64,000 bases of DNA from Phytopythium helicoides. Lineage: Eukaryota; Oomycota; Peronosporomycetes; Pythiales; Pythiaceae. Under the pieces are notes generated by a model. That model ran no database searches and was not told the DNA's origin. It worked only from the letters and a program-made list of their open reading frames with translations. Below are positions 11,450-22,117 of the stretch, piece by piece (within the stretch, counting starts at the first letter, position 1; each line of letters begins with the position of its first letter). The stretch lies in the NCBI GenBank assembly GCA_024867545.1, contig JANFNE010000005.1, positions 1,550,001 to 1,614,000 on the forward strand, read 5' to 3'. The translations under genes were made by a program, and so were the position numbers.

Positions 11450-11941
11450 TTAGCAGTAGAAGTAGCCTCCAAACGCTTGTCCAAAGGGACAAGAGCGGCC
11501 GTAGATGAAGCGGCCGCGACGGAACCAGAAGTCCATTGGGTAGCGCCAGCCACACACCGTCGTCGGTCCGCGACGGAAGCAAAAGCCCTGGCGACGAAAC
11601 CCACGACGTCCACGCTGCGCCACACCTTGCTCAATATCTGCCTCTGTGTCGAGAGCCTCGGTGATCGGTTCTTGCTCTCCCGTTAGCCAGAGACCGATCG
11701 GGAGATCTCCGTCGGCCTCCTTGATCGAAATAGTGTCGTCCTGGACCGCCGCGACGCTGCTCGAGGCAATCGCGACATTGTTGTTCTTCATGACAGTGTT
11801 CTTGTTGACAAGTCCAGCGATATCGTTGAGCCGTGGCTGCGTGCCAACACTGACGCTCAGCACTGGATCAGCCGCGTTGACACCGGCAGAAACCGAGCAG
11901 GCAGCGACCACAGCGAGCGCAGAGAGCGTGAAAGTCTTCAT
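11450..11941 (-). CDS. small secreted Arg/Cys-rich protein, candidate effector
   Basis: A single exon of 163 residues. ATG 11941 starts a clear signal peptide (MKTFTLSALAVVAACSVSAG, likely cleaved before ADPVLS). The mature N-terminal half is acidic and Asn/Asp-rich (around DIAGLVNKNTVMKNNNVAIA). The C-terminal third is different: strongly basic and aromatic with RGRRGFRR, FCFRRG, VCGWRYPMDFWFRRGRF and a final GGYFYC. Four cysteines, one being the last residue, would allow two disulfides. There is no RXLR-dEER, LFLAK or other host-translocation motif; the nearest Arg-Leu is PRLN. It is convergent with the helicase gene and isolated from other secreted genes. Its role as effector, antimicrobial or surface protein is inferred only from secretion, size and composition. 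A start 105 bases upstream is in frame but uses no ATG and would bury the signal peptide. Confidence 0.75.
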   Translation of the reverse strand: MKTFTLSALAVVAACSVSAGVNAADPVLSVSVGTQPRLNDIAGLVNKNTVMKNNNVAIASSSVAAVQDDTISIKEADGDLPIGLWLTGEQEPITEALDTEADIEQGVAQRGRRGFRRQGFCFRRGPTTVCGWRYPMDFWFRRGRFIYGRSCPFGQAFGGYFYC

Positions 11942-12138
11942 CTTGAGATGCGAGAAAGAGGAGAGCTGGTAGAACTTGGAGGCTGGTTGTGGAGCTTCGT
12001 GGTTTGTTGCAAAGTGAGCAGACATGCATCCAGCCAAGCAATCCAACGCTTTCCGCCTCGCTTTCCGCGAACTCGAAGCGAAACATCAGCGTCAACTAGC
12101 CAAGCCACGTTGAAGTGCCTTCAAGCCGCTCCGAGCCA

Positions 12139-12146
12139 TCATTTTC
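12139..12146 (+). promoter_or_regulatory. possible oomycete initiator element
   Basis: TCATTTTC lies 75 bp upstream of ATG 12221 of the seven-TM gene. It matches the TCATTTYY core of the oomycete Inr, but there is no good A/T-rich FPR motif right after it. Weak evidence. Confidence 0.3.
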
Positions 12147-12220
12147 GACGGGGTGCACACTGGTCGGAAAACCATTTTGGCCTCGAGACAAATATCATCT
12201 GGAAGCACAGCGCCGCGACC

Positions 12221-13552
12221 ATGGCGCTGTTCCTGGCCAACCTGGCCATGTCGAGCTACTTCCTGGCGCTGTGCTACGTGCTGGCGACGGCGCTGACCGT
12301 CAACAAGTTCGCGGAGGTGCGGCGCGCGCTGCGGCGCCACCAGCGCGCGGGCTGGAGCACCGTGCAGCTGCTGATCCTGAGCGTGGCGCTGGGCTGTCTG
12401 TTCCGCGCCACGACCTTCTCGACGCTCTGCATCTTCGACTCGCAGAGCGCGGCCGACCTGCCGGCTGGCGGCGGCACCAGCGCCACTGGCGGAGGACTGC
12501 TGCACCCGTCGGCCAAAGGCGCGGGCGTGCTCGAGCCGCCTCCCGACGTCGAGGGCGACGACGCCAGTGGCAGCGACGCCGCGCACCGCCGGCAGCAGCA
12601 GGAGCTAGACTTCTACAACAAGGTCGTGGCCGTGCTGTTCAACCTGCCCGACTTCCTCTTCGTCTCGTCCTACCTGCTGCTCGTGCTCGTGTGGGCCGAG
12701 GCCTTCCAGTCGGTGGGGCAGTGTGCAGTGAGCTGTTGGAGGCTCACTCAGTAAAACTAACGGAACGGTGCATTGGCAGTCTCGGAGACACTGGTTCTCG
12801 GCAGCTAGCTTCCGACGGAGGTGGATGATCTTCTACCTCGTGTTCAACGGAGGGCTCTACCTGACGCAGGTGGTGCTCTACGCGAGCCTGTTCCTGCTCG
12901 ACAAGCACGGCATCTTTGAGGAGGACGGACAGGGGAAGCTCACTCTGGTAATCGTGGTCGTCGAATTGAACTGATCCTGGGCGTCGCTAACACAGTGTAT
13001 TACAGATCCCGTCGCTCATCTTCTACCTGGTCGCGGCGGCCGACTTGTTCCTTCCCCTCATCATTTTCTCCACCTGGGTTTACCTTACGCTCACGCTGGC
13101 GGGCTTTCCGTTCAAGTCATCCTCTGCACGGATGCGACTCGAGCGAGTAGGTCGCGTTGTGATGACTTGGAGCTTCGGACGCATAGCGTACAGCGTTATT
13201 ACACTGCTAACCTTCACCAAGGTAAATTCTTCGCGTCGTGCCGGTTTTGGTCTGTGATGTGACTAACTTTACATCTCGCTGCGCTGCGAGCAATAAGGGT
13301 TGGTACAATGTGGACCGAGGGAGTGCGTCGGTGAGTTTCAGACTATGGCAACATACTTAAAGTGCGACTTGCTCACGATGGTGTTGATGTCTATGGTTGC
13401 GTTCATTGCAGGTTCAGTCGATGCTGCTTGTTGCCGTCTTCTTTGCGGCGGAGCTCATACCGGTGTATTTAATGCTTGATGCACGGCTATTGGCGATGCT
13501 CTCAGTCGAAGACTACGAACCGCTGCTTGAAGCGTCCGAGGTGTTCCATTAG
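12221..13552 (+). CDS. TOM1/THH1-like seven-transmembrane protein
   Basis: Five exons can be placed with consistent GT..AG sites: 12221-12712, 12780-12947, 13006-13221, 13298-13330 and 13412-13552. The product has about seven hydrophobic helices: FLANLAMSSYFLALCYVLA at the N-terminus, VQLLILSVALGCLFRATTF, NLPDFLFVSSYLLLVLVWAE (the FxxxYxLLxxxWAE pattern typical of the THH1/TOM1/TOM3 domain), then WMIFYLVFNGGLYLTQVVLY, IPSLIFYLVAAADLFLPLII, an RIAYSVITLL region and a last helix near MLLVAVFFAAELIPVYLML. A Gly/Ala/Asp-rich loop of about 60 residues separates helices 2 and 3. In plants this family is a set of tonoplast or endomembrane proteins; in oomycetes related proteins are annotated GPCR-like. 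It is divergent from the secreted-protein gene. The fold is confident; the function is unknown. Confidence 0.78.
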
Positions 13553-13713
13553 TGAAGTGGAAGAAGGCGATGTTGATGTGGTGATGATATGGATATCTGC
13601 GAAGAATCTTGGGGCGCTATTGATATCTCGAGATGCATGTTGTTATCGCAAGAATAGAAATGCAGTAGTGTCGTTGATTTGCTTCATATCCGCATCGGCA
13701 TTTGTTTGCAGCC

Positions 13714-15089
13714 ATGACTTCGATGACGCTTGATCATGCCAAAGCCATGGAGTTGGAGGCCTGGATACGGCAAGGGAATAATCTGATCGAACGAACACAG
13801 GCACGACTGTCTTTCTTCACTGTATCTGATTTGCTTAGATTGTTCCTCTCATGCTACAGTATCAGCAGGTCTCACTTGATCACCAGCGGGCTATGCTAGA
13901 GTTTCGAATAGATGCATACCCTGTAGGCGCAATCATGGCCATGCAGCGATTACTTTTGGCTAATGCCTTTGAATGCTGTGGCAGTCGCCATTTCAGCCGT
14001 CACCCGTTCTCATTCAGCTCATCCGGAGTAATCAGCGGCAGACCAGAGGTGCGAAAAAATCAACAAGGAATGTTGAATATCTCGAACGAAAGGTGAGGCT
14101 GCAAGCGTGGTGAACGCTCAATCCTCGAAATCGCTAACTTCGGCCGGGATTGTAGCTTGAAGCCGAGATCCGACAGCACTACGAGCTCGAAAATGCTCAG
14201 CACTGCGCCGAGCGAAAGAGGCTTTATCTTCAAAACACCGAAGTTCTTCGAGGGCTACGCAAACAGCTACAGCGCAGCTACCAGCAACTTTGCAAAGACC
14301 TCAACATTGATACGCAGCTTGAAGAAGCACGGGGCGGCCAATGCAATAAGGATACGAGATGCAATAACACAAGCTCCAGTACCGAGCAAACAGGGAAAGA
14401 GATCGAGACCTGGCTGCTTTCCGACTTGCGTCAAAACTGGATTGCACAAGAGCGCTTCAACATTCAAGAAGCATTTACAAACCAAACCAGAAAACTGCAG
14501 TCAGACCTTGAAGAGTACCTAGAGCAACTGGACTCGGAGTTTATTCATGAGCGACAGCGAGTGCTCGCTGTTGGAGTGTCTGAGTCCTCTATCGTAGCTG
14601 GTGCTACTAACGTGGAAATTGCAAAGAAGAAGAAGAAGAGCAAGCAGCCTACAGCAGTGGCGTACAAAAGCGATGCACAACGCAAGCTCCTTCTACAATC
14701 GGCCCCTGGGAATGCTTCCGCGTCATGGACTGACCCACTCGTGGTGGTCACCAACGCTAAAGAATCCACACGTGCCAAAAGCCGGAATGACGTTAGTGTA
14801 ACTAACCAGAGACTCGACGACCTGCAGCAACGACTCCAGCACCTGAAAGAGGTCTGATGATCCTGTAGCATGCACTAAAGTAAAGTGCTCGAGCTGATGT
14901 CTGCCAACTTGATTGCAGGATGCAGAGGCGTCACGGAAGGAGCGGATGGCACAGATCGGGCGGCAGTGCGCGCATATGTTTACCCAGCTTGACTGCAAGG
15001 AGACCGAAGGCAAACTCGCCTTTCTGCTCCATGACCAAGAAGCGCAAGAGCTTACGACGATGAGACAGTGGGTCTCGATCGCGGCGTAA
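13714..15089 (+). CDS. coiled-coil protein, multi-exon, function unknown
   Basis: Starts at ATG 13714 (MTSMTLDHAKAMELEAWIRQ). Exons join in frame: to 13821 (ARLSFFT), then YQQVSLDHQRAMLEFRIDAY, then LIRSNQRQTRG..NVEYLERK, then the long exon from about 14157 with LEAEIRQHYELENAQHCAER, QLQRSYQQLCKDLNIDTQLE, LLSDLRQNWIAQERFNIQEA and QRLDDLQQRLQHLKE, and a last exon DAEASRKERMAQIGRQ ending WVSIAA TAA at 15087-15089. Nearly all of it is predicted coiled coil, with a KKKKKSKQ basic patch near 14,630. The layout (heptads, Lys-run linker, RQNW-type segments) resembles axonemal or other cytoskeletal coiled-coil proteins, but no named domain is visible. It is on the same strand as and 160 bp downstream of the TOM1-like gene. 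Confidence 0.65.
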
Positions 15090-15380
15090 GTGATATCTTG
15101 GAGCCATCACTACTACCCAGGCTTTGTTTTGACAGCACTTTTGGCATGCCTTCGGCAGGGAGCACGCACGGCAGATGCTATGACCACTTATAAGAACGTG
15201 CATATATTGACACTACCTACGCAAAACCGCGACGTCCTTGAACTCGGTTACTCCGCGTGGCGCCGTGACACTTAACGCTTCCCTCCAAGATAGTTCAAGG
15301 CGCCAAGCACCCTCGTACCACGCGATTCAATCTGTTGTGACGCACCGTCAGCCGCTTGTCTTTCTCCTTCCGGTCATCCC

Positions 15381-16671
15381 TTAGGCGGACGAAAAGTCGA
15401 AGAGCGGACGAATCACGAGCGCCTCCCAGTCCACAAGCTGGAAGTACGACTCGAGCATCGGCAGGCGGTTGCCCGCGACGGCCGAGGTGCTGCCGTACTT
15501 CCCGCGGATCGAAATGTCAAAGCCGCCTTCGTTCCGTCGCGTGAACTTCCACATGTAGCACTCGTCCGTCCAGACGAGGTGCTGTGCGTCGTTCGTAGGA
15601 GGGACAACCGACTTGCTGATGATGGCAAACGTGTCCTTGTCGATGGAGACACGGCACACGAGCGTCATCGCGTGGCGCGGGAAGCTCTCTCCAATGAACT
15701 GGTGGATGTTGCGCGTCAGATACATGTTGTCGTTCAGCTTCTTGAGAATCTGTGTGTGTTGATCATGCAGCAGAATCACGAGCTAGTGTCAACACACATT
15801 GGAGGAATGGACACAATCGTCAATGTGGACGTACGCAGAACTTGCTCCGTCGGCGATGAAGCAGCTCCTGCTTGGCCTCATCGTGGAACATCGTCCACGT
15901 CTCGTTAAATACCCGCGCCATGTCCTCCCCTGGGAATGCCTTCTCCGAGTACGTATGCAGGTACATGGACTTGGACTCGCGCTTGGTTTGCCAGTCAAGG
16001 TACACCTCCGGGTCGCCGCTGACCTGGTACTCGAGCATCTCCATCAGCGCGTCGCGAGACGTCTTCTCGAGCTCGTCATCCGGCGGGTACTTGACATTCT
16101 TCATGAACTGGATGCTGTCGGTCGACGGCTGCGTGTCGGCAGGGGGGCGTTCGTTAGAGGTCTAGTAGTATGCAAGTCGCCGCGCGCGGGCTCTCACCGG
16201 CATGGCCTGCTGAATCTTCTCCGCGAAGCGCTGGCGCTTGCGGTTCTCGCTGAGGAGGAACTCCTTCTGGCGTCGCAGGCACTTGGTGAGCTCCATGACC
16301 TCGACGTACTTCTCGATCTTGCTGGAGCGCTCGAGCGGCAGGTCCGCCTTGTCCTGGTTGGCGCGCGCCGCGATGCGACTCGCCAGCATGTTCTCCAGGC
16401 GCACGATCTCCATGCGCATCTGCTCATTGTCGGCCTGCTGGGTGCACCACACGCCGCGTCAGCGCTCGCTCGCTCGTCCCCCCGCGACTCCCGCCCCACT
16501 CCAAACGCAGCACGCAGTCCATGGCATAATGTGAACCCTTACACCGGAGCTCTTGGCGTACGGCCGCGCGCCGAAAGCCGCCGAGTTGTCGCCGCCGCGC
16601 GGCGTCGCGAACTCGTCGTCGCTGTTGCCCAGCAGCGCCAGCGCGTACTGGTCCCCGAGCTCCACCGCCAT
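15381..16671 (-). CDS. oomycete START-like (M96-type) protein with N-terminal coiled coil
   Basis: Four exons from ATG 16671: MAVELGDQYALALLGNSDDE to about 16550; 16441-16198 with QADNEQMRMEIVRLENMLAS and RRQKEFLLSENRKRQRFAEK, a leucine-zipper-like coil; 16128-15835 with TDSIQFMKNVKYPPDDELEK, DPEVYLDWQTKRESKSMYLH and ETWTMFHDEAKQELL; and 15749-15381, ending in the block VWTDECYMWKFTRRNEGGFD .. DWEALVIRPLFDFSSA. That last block (W-rich strand, ISIRGKY, then a helix with WE.xxI.PLF) is the pattern of oomycete START-like proteins often named M96 mating-specific protein, which would bind a hydrophobic ligand. The coil could dimerise the protein. The domain call is by pattern and moderately sure; the biological role is unknown. 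Confidence 0.6.
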
Positions 16672-17560
16672 GCTCGCCGCCGCCTGAGGTCTCGCCGCGC
16701 TTCTCGCTCTCCTGCGGCCTTCTGGCCACCGCGGGTTTACGGTCGATTAGGGAGGCGTGAGGGGAGATGGTGGCGGGCGAGGAAGGCCTCCAGACCTCTG
16801 GAATCGCATCTTTCGAGAACTAATCCGCCCATCTTTGTAGAGGAAAACATACAGATACATCCTCTATAAATACATTCACCTGTGAAGTTGGAAGCGCGCA
16901 GATAGGGCTCACTTACCGTACTGGCTTGCCGCGGCTCTCACTAGCGTGGCCAACATAGTTTTCGAGCTGATTTCCTTCTTTTGATCTATAAATCGTGACA
17001 AGCCACGCTATCATCTCTCGAAACTAGGACCGGACGTTGGGAATAACCCGACGAGCCTCTTCGGACCGAGCCTTTCTGCGGCGCGCGCGCATACAAAGCG
17101 CAAGTCAAGCGCTTCAGGATTGACCTTTCGCTACCTACACTTGCGCGCGCGCATGCCTGTGGTCCACCACGGACCCGCGCGCGAGGGCGCCGCGCCGCTG
17201 ACGCCAGCCGCCAGTGCGCGAAAAGCTCCGCGGGCCGCAGTCGCCGCCCGCTTTGGCTCCCTGGACGCTCCGCCCCGGCTGCTCGTGGACCGCCGCGCTC
17301 GCTCCATGGGCGAGGACCAGCAGCTTGTCGACTGCTCAGGTGCGTGCTCGAAGCTCTCGGAAGCTGGCGCTGTGGATCGCGCGCCTTTCCGGGTCGGACG
17401 CGCGCGTGGGGCGGCGCGAGGGCGAGGCGTCGCGAGGCGGAGGCGCGACTTCAACTTGGCCTCGCCGCGGTCGCGCTGCTCTCACACTCGGTCCATATAG
17501 AAAGGGCGGGGATCCGCCGCGAGTGGAGAGGGACTCACCGAAACGCTGCGGCCGCAGGCA
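16672..17560. other. intergenic region between divergent genes
   Basis: There is no convincing gene. Both strands give short GC-rich open frames without conserved motifs (ACGCGCG-type runs around 17080-17150 and 17200-17460). A small A/T-rich stretch sits at 16800-16990. It presumably holds promoters of the START-like gene (-) and of the two-TM gene (+). Confidence 0.5.
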
Positions 17561-18438
17561 TGGACGAGCGCCACCCGCGCGCGCCGCACGAGCGCATCGC
17601 GGAGCTCCCGCCGGCGTCGCCCACCGAGCAGATGCCCGAGTGGGACTTTTACGCGCCGCGCAAGCCTTTCGCCGGCTCGCTGGTGCGCTCTCGGGCTCTT
17701 CGCGCGGCATGAAGACGCGGAAAGCTGACGGAGATGTCGCACAGGGCGCCATGAGGAACGACCGCACGCCGCTCAATACGCCGTACACGCCGCAGCTCGT
17801 CAAGATGCACATGAAGACGCACCAGGAGTACGACGAGGCGAGCGAGGCTGCGTCCCAGGGCGTGCTGAGCAGGGTCACGACTGCCATCCGATCCAAAGTC
17901 AGCATTCTAGCTGCACCTGTTCGGAAGATCAGGTAACGAGCTCGAGTCGTTCACGCGACGGTGGTAAAAGTACTCATCGATACACTGCTGGCGATAGATC
18001 TGGTGTGGACAAGGTCGTGACGTGGGCCGTCCCGCAGTTTGTGCAGCGCTTGTCGGTATTTGCCACGGTGGGTAAAGCAGCATTCCATGGTGGTCAAAGC
18101 TTCCGCTGATTGACTGTGGGTCACTTGCTTGTTACTAGGTCCGGCCGTGGATCGTGTCGTATTTCACGGCGGTCATTTGTGTGCCTATCGCTTGGCTTTT
18201 CAGCCCCATGATCATCGCGCTGATCATTTTCACGTCGCCAGTGTGGAGCACGGCACTCGTAGCGCTCGTGATCCGCCAGCTGGTCCCGACGCCTTCGCAC
18301 CAGCGGCTCTCGGTCGACTATCCGCACAGCTCCGACCTGAGCACGACGACGGAGGAGGATCACGACGAGTTGGGTCCGCCTTACATGTCATCTCCGTATC
18401 GCCAGGCAGACTTCAATGGGTCTCGCATGGTAAACTGA
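17561..18438 (+). CDS. two-TM membrane protein, function unknown
   Basis: ATG 17561 begins MDERHPRAPHERIAELPPAS and continues EWDFYAPRKPFAGSLVRS; a one-base shift near 17,700 carries it into GMKTRKADGDVAQGAMRNDR and NTPYTPQLVKMHMKTHQEYD. Two introns then join SGVDKVVTWAVPQFVQRLSV (about 18000-18066) and the last exon (from about 18140) with two hydrophobic segments, WIVSYFTAVICVPIAWLFSP and IIALIIFTSPVWSTALVALV, and a Ser/Asp-rich tail ending FNGSRMVN, TGA 18436-18438. No family recognised. Alternatively translation starts at the second ATG (MKTRKADG), which removes the need for a frameshift. It is convergent with GPI8 across about 290 bp in which I see no gene. Confidence 0.5.
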
Positions 18439-18729
18439 GCTTCATCCCAGAAGTCTTGGCAAGGAGCACTGTGCTGCAAGTTTCGTTTGGTCGTGCTAAA
18501 GCTTCAGCGCGGGCTGGGCGTCTACGTTATCTCCATAATAAGTATTCACTGGTGGCGAGGGTCATCGATATGAGAACAAGGCAAGCGTTACCGTTCATCA
18601 GCATTTCCATTGTCTGCTTGTTCTACATTGCCTTGAAGGTGACCGTAAAGGCGGCGGCAATAAACACAGCACTCGAGATCAAGAACTCGCTAGAGAACTG
18701 AAAGTTCCCGCGATGCTGCGCCTTGCCAA

Positions 18730-20265
18730 TCACACCGTGGGTTGAGTCGAATCTTGACGCTGCGTGACGATTTTCGAAGGGGAGACAGTCTGTCTACTTT
18801 CTAAGGACGGTGGCGCTCCCTCGATCGGATACGCTTCCTCGTCGGACTGAAGCCGGATGTCAAGGACGGAGCTGAAGAAGTCAGTGATGGGCACTGTGTC
18901 GATCGATCGTCCCAGAATGTCGTCGCGGTATGCAGGCGTTGAAAAGAGCATTCGCGGGTTGTAGAAATTGAACAAGTCACGCAAGGTCCCGTTGCGAATG
19001 CTGTTGCCAACCTTCATCTGCTGCAGGTAGTCCAGCGTCGAGAAGGTGAAGCGATCAATCACGGACAGCCCAAGCTGGGTACGCAGCAACGTCAGTCAAC
19101 GATTGAACCTAGGATGAGCAAACAGTTGTACGTGTGCGCAATGGGTGCCGTACCTCCTGGTCTGAATGATGCGCATACGAGTTCTCGCCCGCTTGGGAGC
19201 TCCCGATTGTGACGACCTTGGGGGAGGAAATGGCATTTGACAACGACCCCGCTTGGCACGTATCGACCATGAAGAAAATCTCGTTGTAGCGCTTCTTCAC
19301 ATACATTTCTTGGATGGAGTCGGCAATATCCTGGCTCGAGATCTCTTCAAAGTCCTGCAAGTCCATGCAATGCAATGATTAGCTCAAAGGCTCCCTCTGC
19401 AGCGAGAGCGCGACAGAAGTTTGCCTGAAACTTGAGGAAGCCATCGCCACCGTGGCCAGACATGAAGATCTGCACAGATTCAGATCGCATCATCATGATC
19501 TGTGCTTGAAAGCAAAGGGTATGCAAGCGGAAGGAAACAACACGCACAAAGATGTTGCTGTTCTCGTCCGTGTCGAGTTTCTTGGACGCGGGGGTACCCG
19601 GCTTGTGGCGACCTGGGGTTATGAGGAGGAATCGCACGCCATTCAGGCTTAATGCGCTCTTGCTATGATGCAGCACAACTCCGATCCTCACCTGTGAGAA
19701 CCGTGATGAAGTTGGCTACCGAGACCTCGGAGCCACGGTAGTCCACCTCCACGTTCTTCCCGTATCTGCCACACGAGTCAGCTCAAGCAGCTATAGATCA
19801 TGCTAGTTCTTGTAAAGAGCAAGCGTACAAGTTGATCTTCTGCGTTCGGCTGTTGAAAACCTCTCCTGGGAAGCAATTGCGCGGGTTGCATGGGATCTGG
19901 TCTGCCAGCATGAGGATAATCTGCCGCAATCCATTCGTCCCGTTAGCCGTACACGGCGTGGTAGATCAACGGTCTCTGACCAGACCTCACCTGACTGTCG
20001 GGAATGCCGAGCCGCTTGACCGAGTGGTAGAGCGACAGCGCGTTCGCCACATGCCGGTAGTTGCTCCAGAAGCGCGACGTGTCGACCTGCAGCTCCCCAC
20101 GCCGCGCCGTCAGCCACGCCAGCCCCACCGCCCCACACTCACGCGCAGCCCACGCACGATCACCGCCCAGTTGTTGGTGTGGCGCTGGTACTCGTCCGCG
20201 GCCGCCGCGATCCCCAGCGCCAGCGCCAGCACCGCGGCGAGCACCCGCACGATCGTCCCTCGCAT
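18730..20265 (-). CDS. GPI8: GPI-anchor transamidase catalytic subunit (GPI8/PIG-K)
   Basis: ATG 20265 starts a signal peptide (MRGTIVRVLAAVLALALGI) and NNWAVIV; the GTGCGT donor after it joins to VDTSRFWSNYRHVANALSLY and VKRLGIPDSQ, exactly the C13-peptidase/GPI8 N-terminal pattern. Later exons carry MLADQIPCNPRNCFPGEVFN, YGKNVEVDYRGSEVSVANFI, the catalytic His in IFMSGHGGDGFLKFQ and the catalytic Cys in FFMVDTCQAGSLSNAISSPK. VVTIGSSQAGENSYAHHSD and VIDRFTFSTLDYL follow. The C-terminus ends DSTQPTV. The luminal ER enzyme cleaves the GPI signal of precursor proteins and transfers the preassembled anchor. A C-terminal TM helix, present in yeast and human enzymes, is not evident; some homologues lack it. 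The exon order is intact with no frameshift seen. It is divergent from the TFIIH subunit gene with 90 bp between starts. Confidence 0.92.
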
Positions 20266-20355
20266 GTTGCCTCGTGCACTGCCCCGATCGACGTGTGGCT
20301 ATCCATTGATAACCGCACCACTCTCGAAAACTGCTGCAGCAACAGTCGAGCGATC
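20266..20355. promoter_or_regulatory. short bidirectional promoter region, GPI8 / TFIIH p62
   Basis: Only 90 bp lie between the two divergent ATG codons, so both core promoters must share or overlap this space or the 5' ends. GTGCACTGCCCC and ATCCATTGATAACC lie inside; no clear Inr/FPR match is seen. Confidence 0.5.
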
Positions 20356-21993
20356 ATGGAGGTGGACGCGATGGTGGCGCTGGTGCGTGTCAAGAAGCGC
20401 GACGGGCGCGCGGAGCTGTCGGAGAAGGGGCTCAAGTGGACGCCCGAGGCGCCGGGGGAAGTTAAGCCCATCGTAGTGCACTGGGGGACGGTGCTGGACC
20501 AGCAGGTGTCGTCGCTGACGAGCCCCAAGGCCATGATCCGGCTACGGCTGGCCTCCAACGCTACGCTCGTACTCGAGTTCCTGAGCGAGAGCGGTAGCCT
20601 CGAGGACGCGTTCCGCGCGCGCGAGCAGGCCAAGCGCCTCATCGCGCGCTCCATCCAGGCCAGCGGCAGCCGCAGATCCAGCGCCGCGCCGCTCTGCAAC
20701 GCCGTCGAGATCAAGCAGCGCGCGGCGCTGCTAGCCTCCAACCCGACGCTCAAGCGCCAGCACATGGAGATGGTCAATGAGGGACTCATCTCCGAGGAGG
20801 ACTTCTGGGCTAGCCGCCGGCATTTAATCGCCGCCGAGGCAAGCAAGAGACAGAAGACGGGCAAGACGTCCGCCATCCTCACCGACCTCACGGGCGACAG
20901 CGATACGAGCGGCAACGTTGTCAAGTACAACCTCAACGCAGAGGTCATCCACCAGATCTTCATCCAGTACCCCGCAGTACACCTCGCCTACCAGGCGCAG
21001 GTGCCCGACAAGATGACTGAGACCGAGTTCTGGGGCGCCTTCTTCAAGTCCAAGTACTTCCACCGCGACCGCAAGGCTGGCCACGAGGACATGTTCACCA
21101 AATACGAAGAGCAAGAGAAGGAGATCGCCTCCAGTATTGCTGTCGACCCGCGTGGCATCGTCGACCCTCTCGTAGACTTGACATCAACGGAGGAGGACGC
21201 AGCAGTGCACCATGCCACAGATCCCAGCCGAAAGCAAGCAGGAACTGGCAAAGAAGATCAGTCAGAGATCACCATCGCCAAGTTCAATCGTCACGGCGCG
21301 TATGTCCTCGACCCGGTGCATGCTGGTAAGCTGCAGAAGTCAGCAAGTGACGTCCCCAAGAAGCCCAAGCCCAGTTTCCATGACAACGTTTCCGAGGCAA
21401 CTCTACTTGATGATCTGGCTGGCAAGAAGCCGCCTCCGTACAATCCATTGACTCTTGAGAACGAATCTCGGTACTTCCAACATGCAGAGAATGGAGCGCA
21501 GCAAGAGCAAGATGCGAGTGTCACGGATCTGCAGCGGACAACCGAGGCTTTCCGTGCGACCTGCGCTCCAGGTGGCATCTCGCTCGATATTGCGTTCCCT
21601 GATGCCTCGACTTCTTTTGATGTGCTCAACGAGGTGATTGCATGCTCGGATCCTACGCATGACTCTGTATCAGCGTCCTCTGCTGCTAACCTTGCTGCCG
21701 GCGCACAAGCAGCTGAGTACATTCCTAGTGACTTCAAGAAGCAGCTGTACAACCAGTTTCACGACGTGTGCGAGCTTCTGCGCCACTTCTTGTCGTTCAA
21801 AGCGCGTGTCGCTCGCGGTGGACCTGATGGCGGGGCAGAGGCTACGCGCAAGCTCAACAAGATCGTCGAAAAGATGGGCTCCAAGTATGACGAGCTCAGC
21901 AAGATTCGTGAGGCGCTTCCGCCGCATGAGAGAAACCACCTAGCCCCACTGCTGAAGCCCTACGATGACCAGCTAAACCTAGCGTTTATCTAA
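20356..21993 (+). CDS. GTF2H1: TFIIH core subunit p62 (GTF2H1/TFB1)
   Basis: A single exon of 545 residues from ATG 20356. The N-terminal PH-like domain (ALVRVKKRDGRAELSEKGLK, VVHWGTVLDQQVSS) is followed by BSD domain 1 (RAALLASNPTLKRQHMEMVN, LISEEDFWASRRHLI) and BSD domain 2 (VIHQIFIQYPAVHLAYQAQV, MTETEFWGAFFKSKYFHRDR). The C-terminal helical region includes RHFLSFKARVARGGPDGGAE and the ending LLKPYDDQLNLAFI. This is the layout and length of human p62 (548 residues). The protein is a structural subunit of TFIIH in RNA polymerase II initiation and nucleotide excision repair; the PH domain contacts TFIIE and activators. No frame breaks. An upstream in-frame extension lacks support; the ATG at 20356 starts directly at the conserved domain. 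Confidence 0.92.
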   Translation: MEVDAMVALVRVKKRDGRAELSEKGLKWTPEAPGEVKPIVVHWGTVLDQQVSSLTSPKAMIRLRLASNATLVLEFLSESGSLEDAFRAREQAKRLIARSIQASGSRRSSAAPLCNAVEIKQRAALLASNPTLKRQHMEMVNEGLISEEDFWASRRHLIAAEASKRQKTGKTSAILTDLTGDSDTSGNVVKYNLNAEVIHQIFIQYPAVHLAYQAQVPDKMTETEFWGAFFKSKYFHRDRKAGHEDMFTKYEEQEKEIASSIAVDPRGIVDPLVDLTSTEEDAAVHHATDPSRKQAGTGKEDQSEITIAKFNRHGAYVLDPVHAGKLQKSASDVPKKPKPSFHDNVSEATLLDDLAGKKPPPYNPLTLENESRYFQHAENGAQQEQDASVTDLQRTTEAFRATCAPGGISLDIAFPDASTSFDVLNEVIACSDPTHDSVSASSAANLAAGAQAAEYIPSDFKKQLYNQFHDVCELLRHFLSFKARVARGGPDGGAEATRKLNKIVEKMGSKYDELSKIREALPPHERNHLAPLLKPYDDQLNLAFI

Positions 21994-22117
21994 CACGAAT
22001 TTAAGCTGGCATCAACGTGGTCGGAGGGCAGGAATACGCAGGATGGAGGTTGAAGCGAATAGAAAAAATGGTACACCAAACGCAAACGGAGAGAAAGGTG
22101 CGTCACTACGTTGGAAT

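Noticed and set aside
11450..11941. RXLR or CRN effector
   Set aside because: No R-x-L-R followed by an acidic EER and no LFLAK; only PRLN is present, so I call it simply secreted.
15799..16869. 356-codon open frame on the + strand
   Set aside because: Opposite to the START-like gene exons and introns; Leu/Arg-rich shadow frame.
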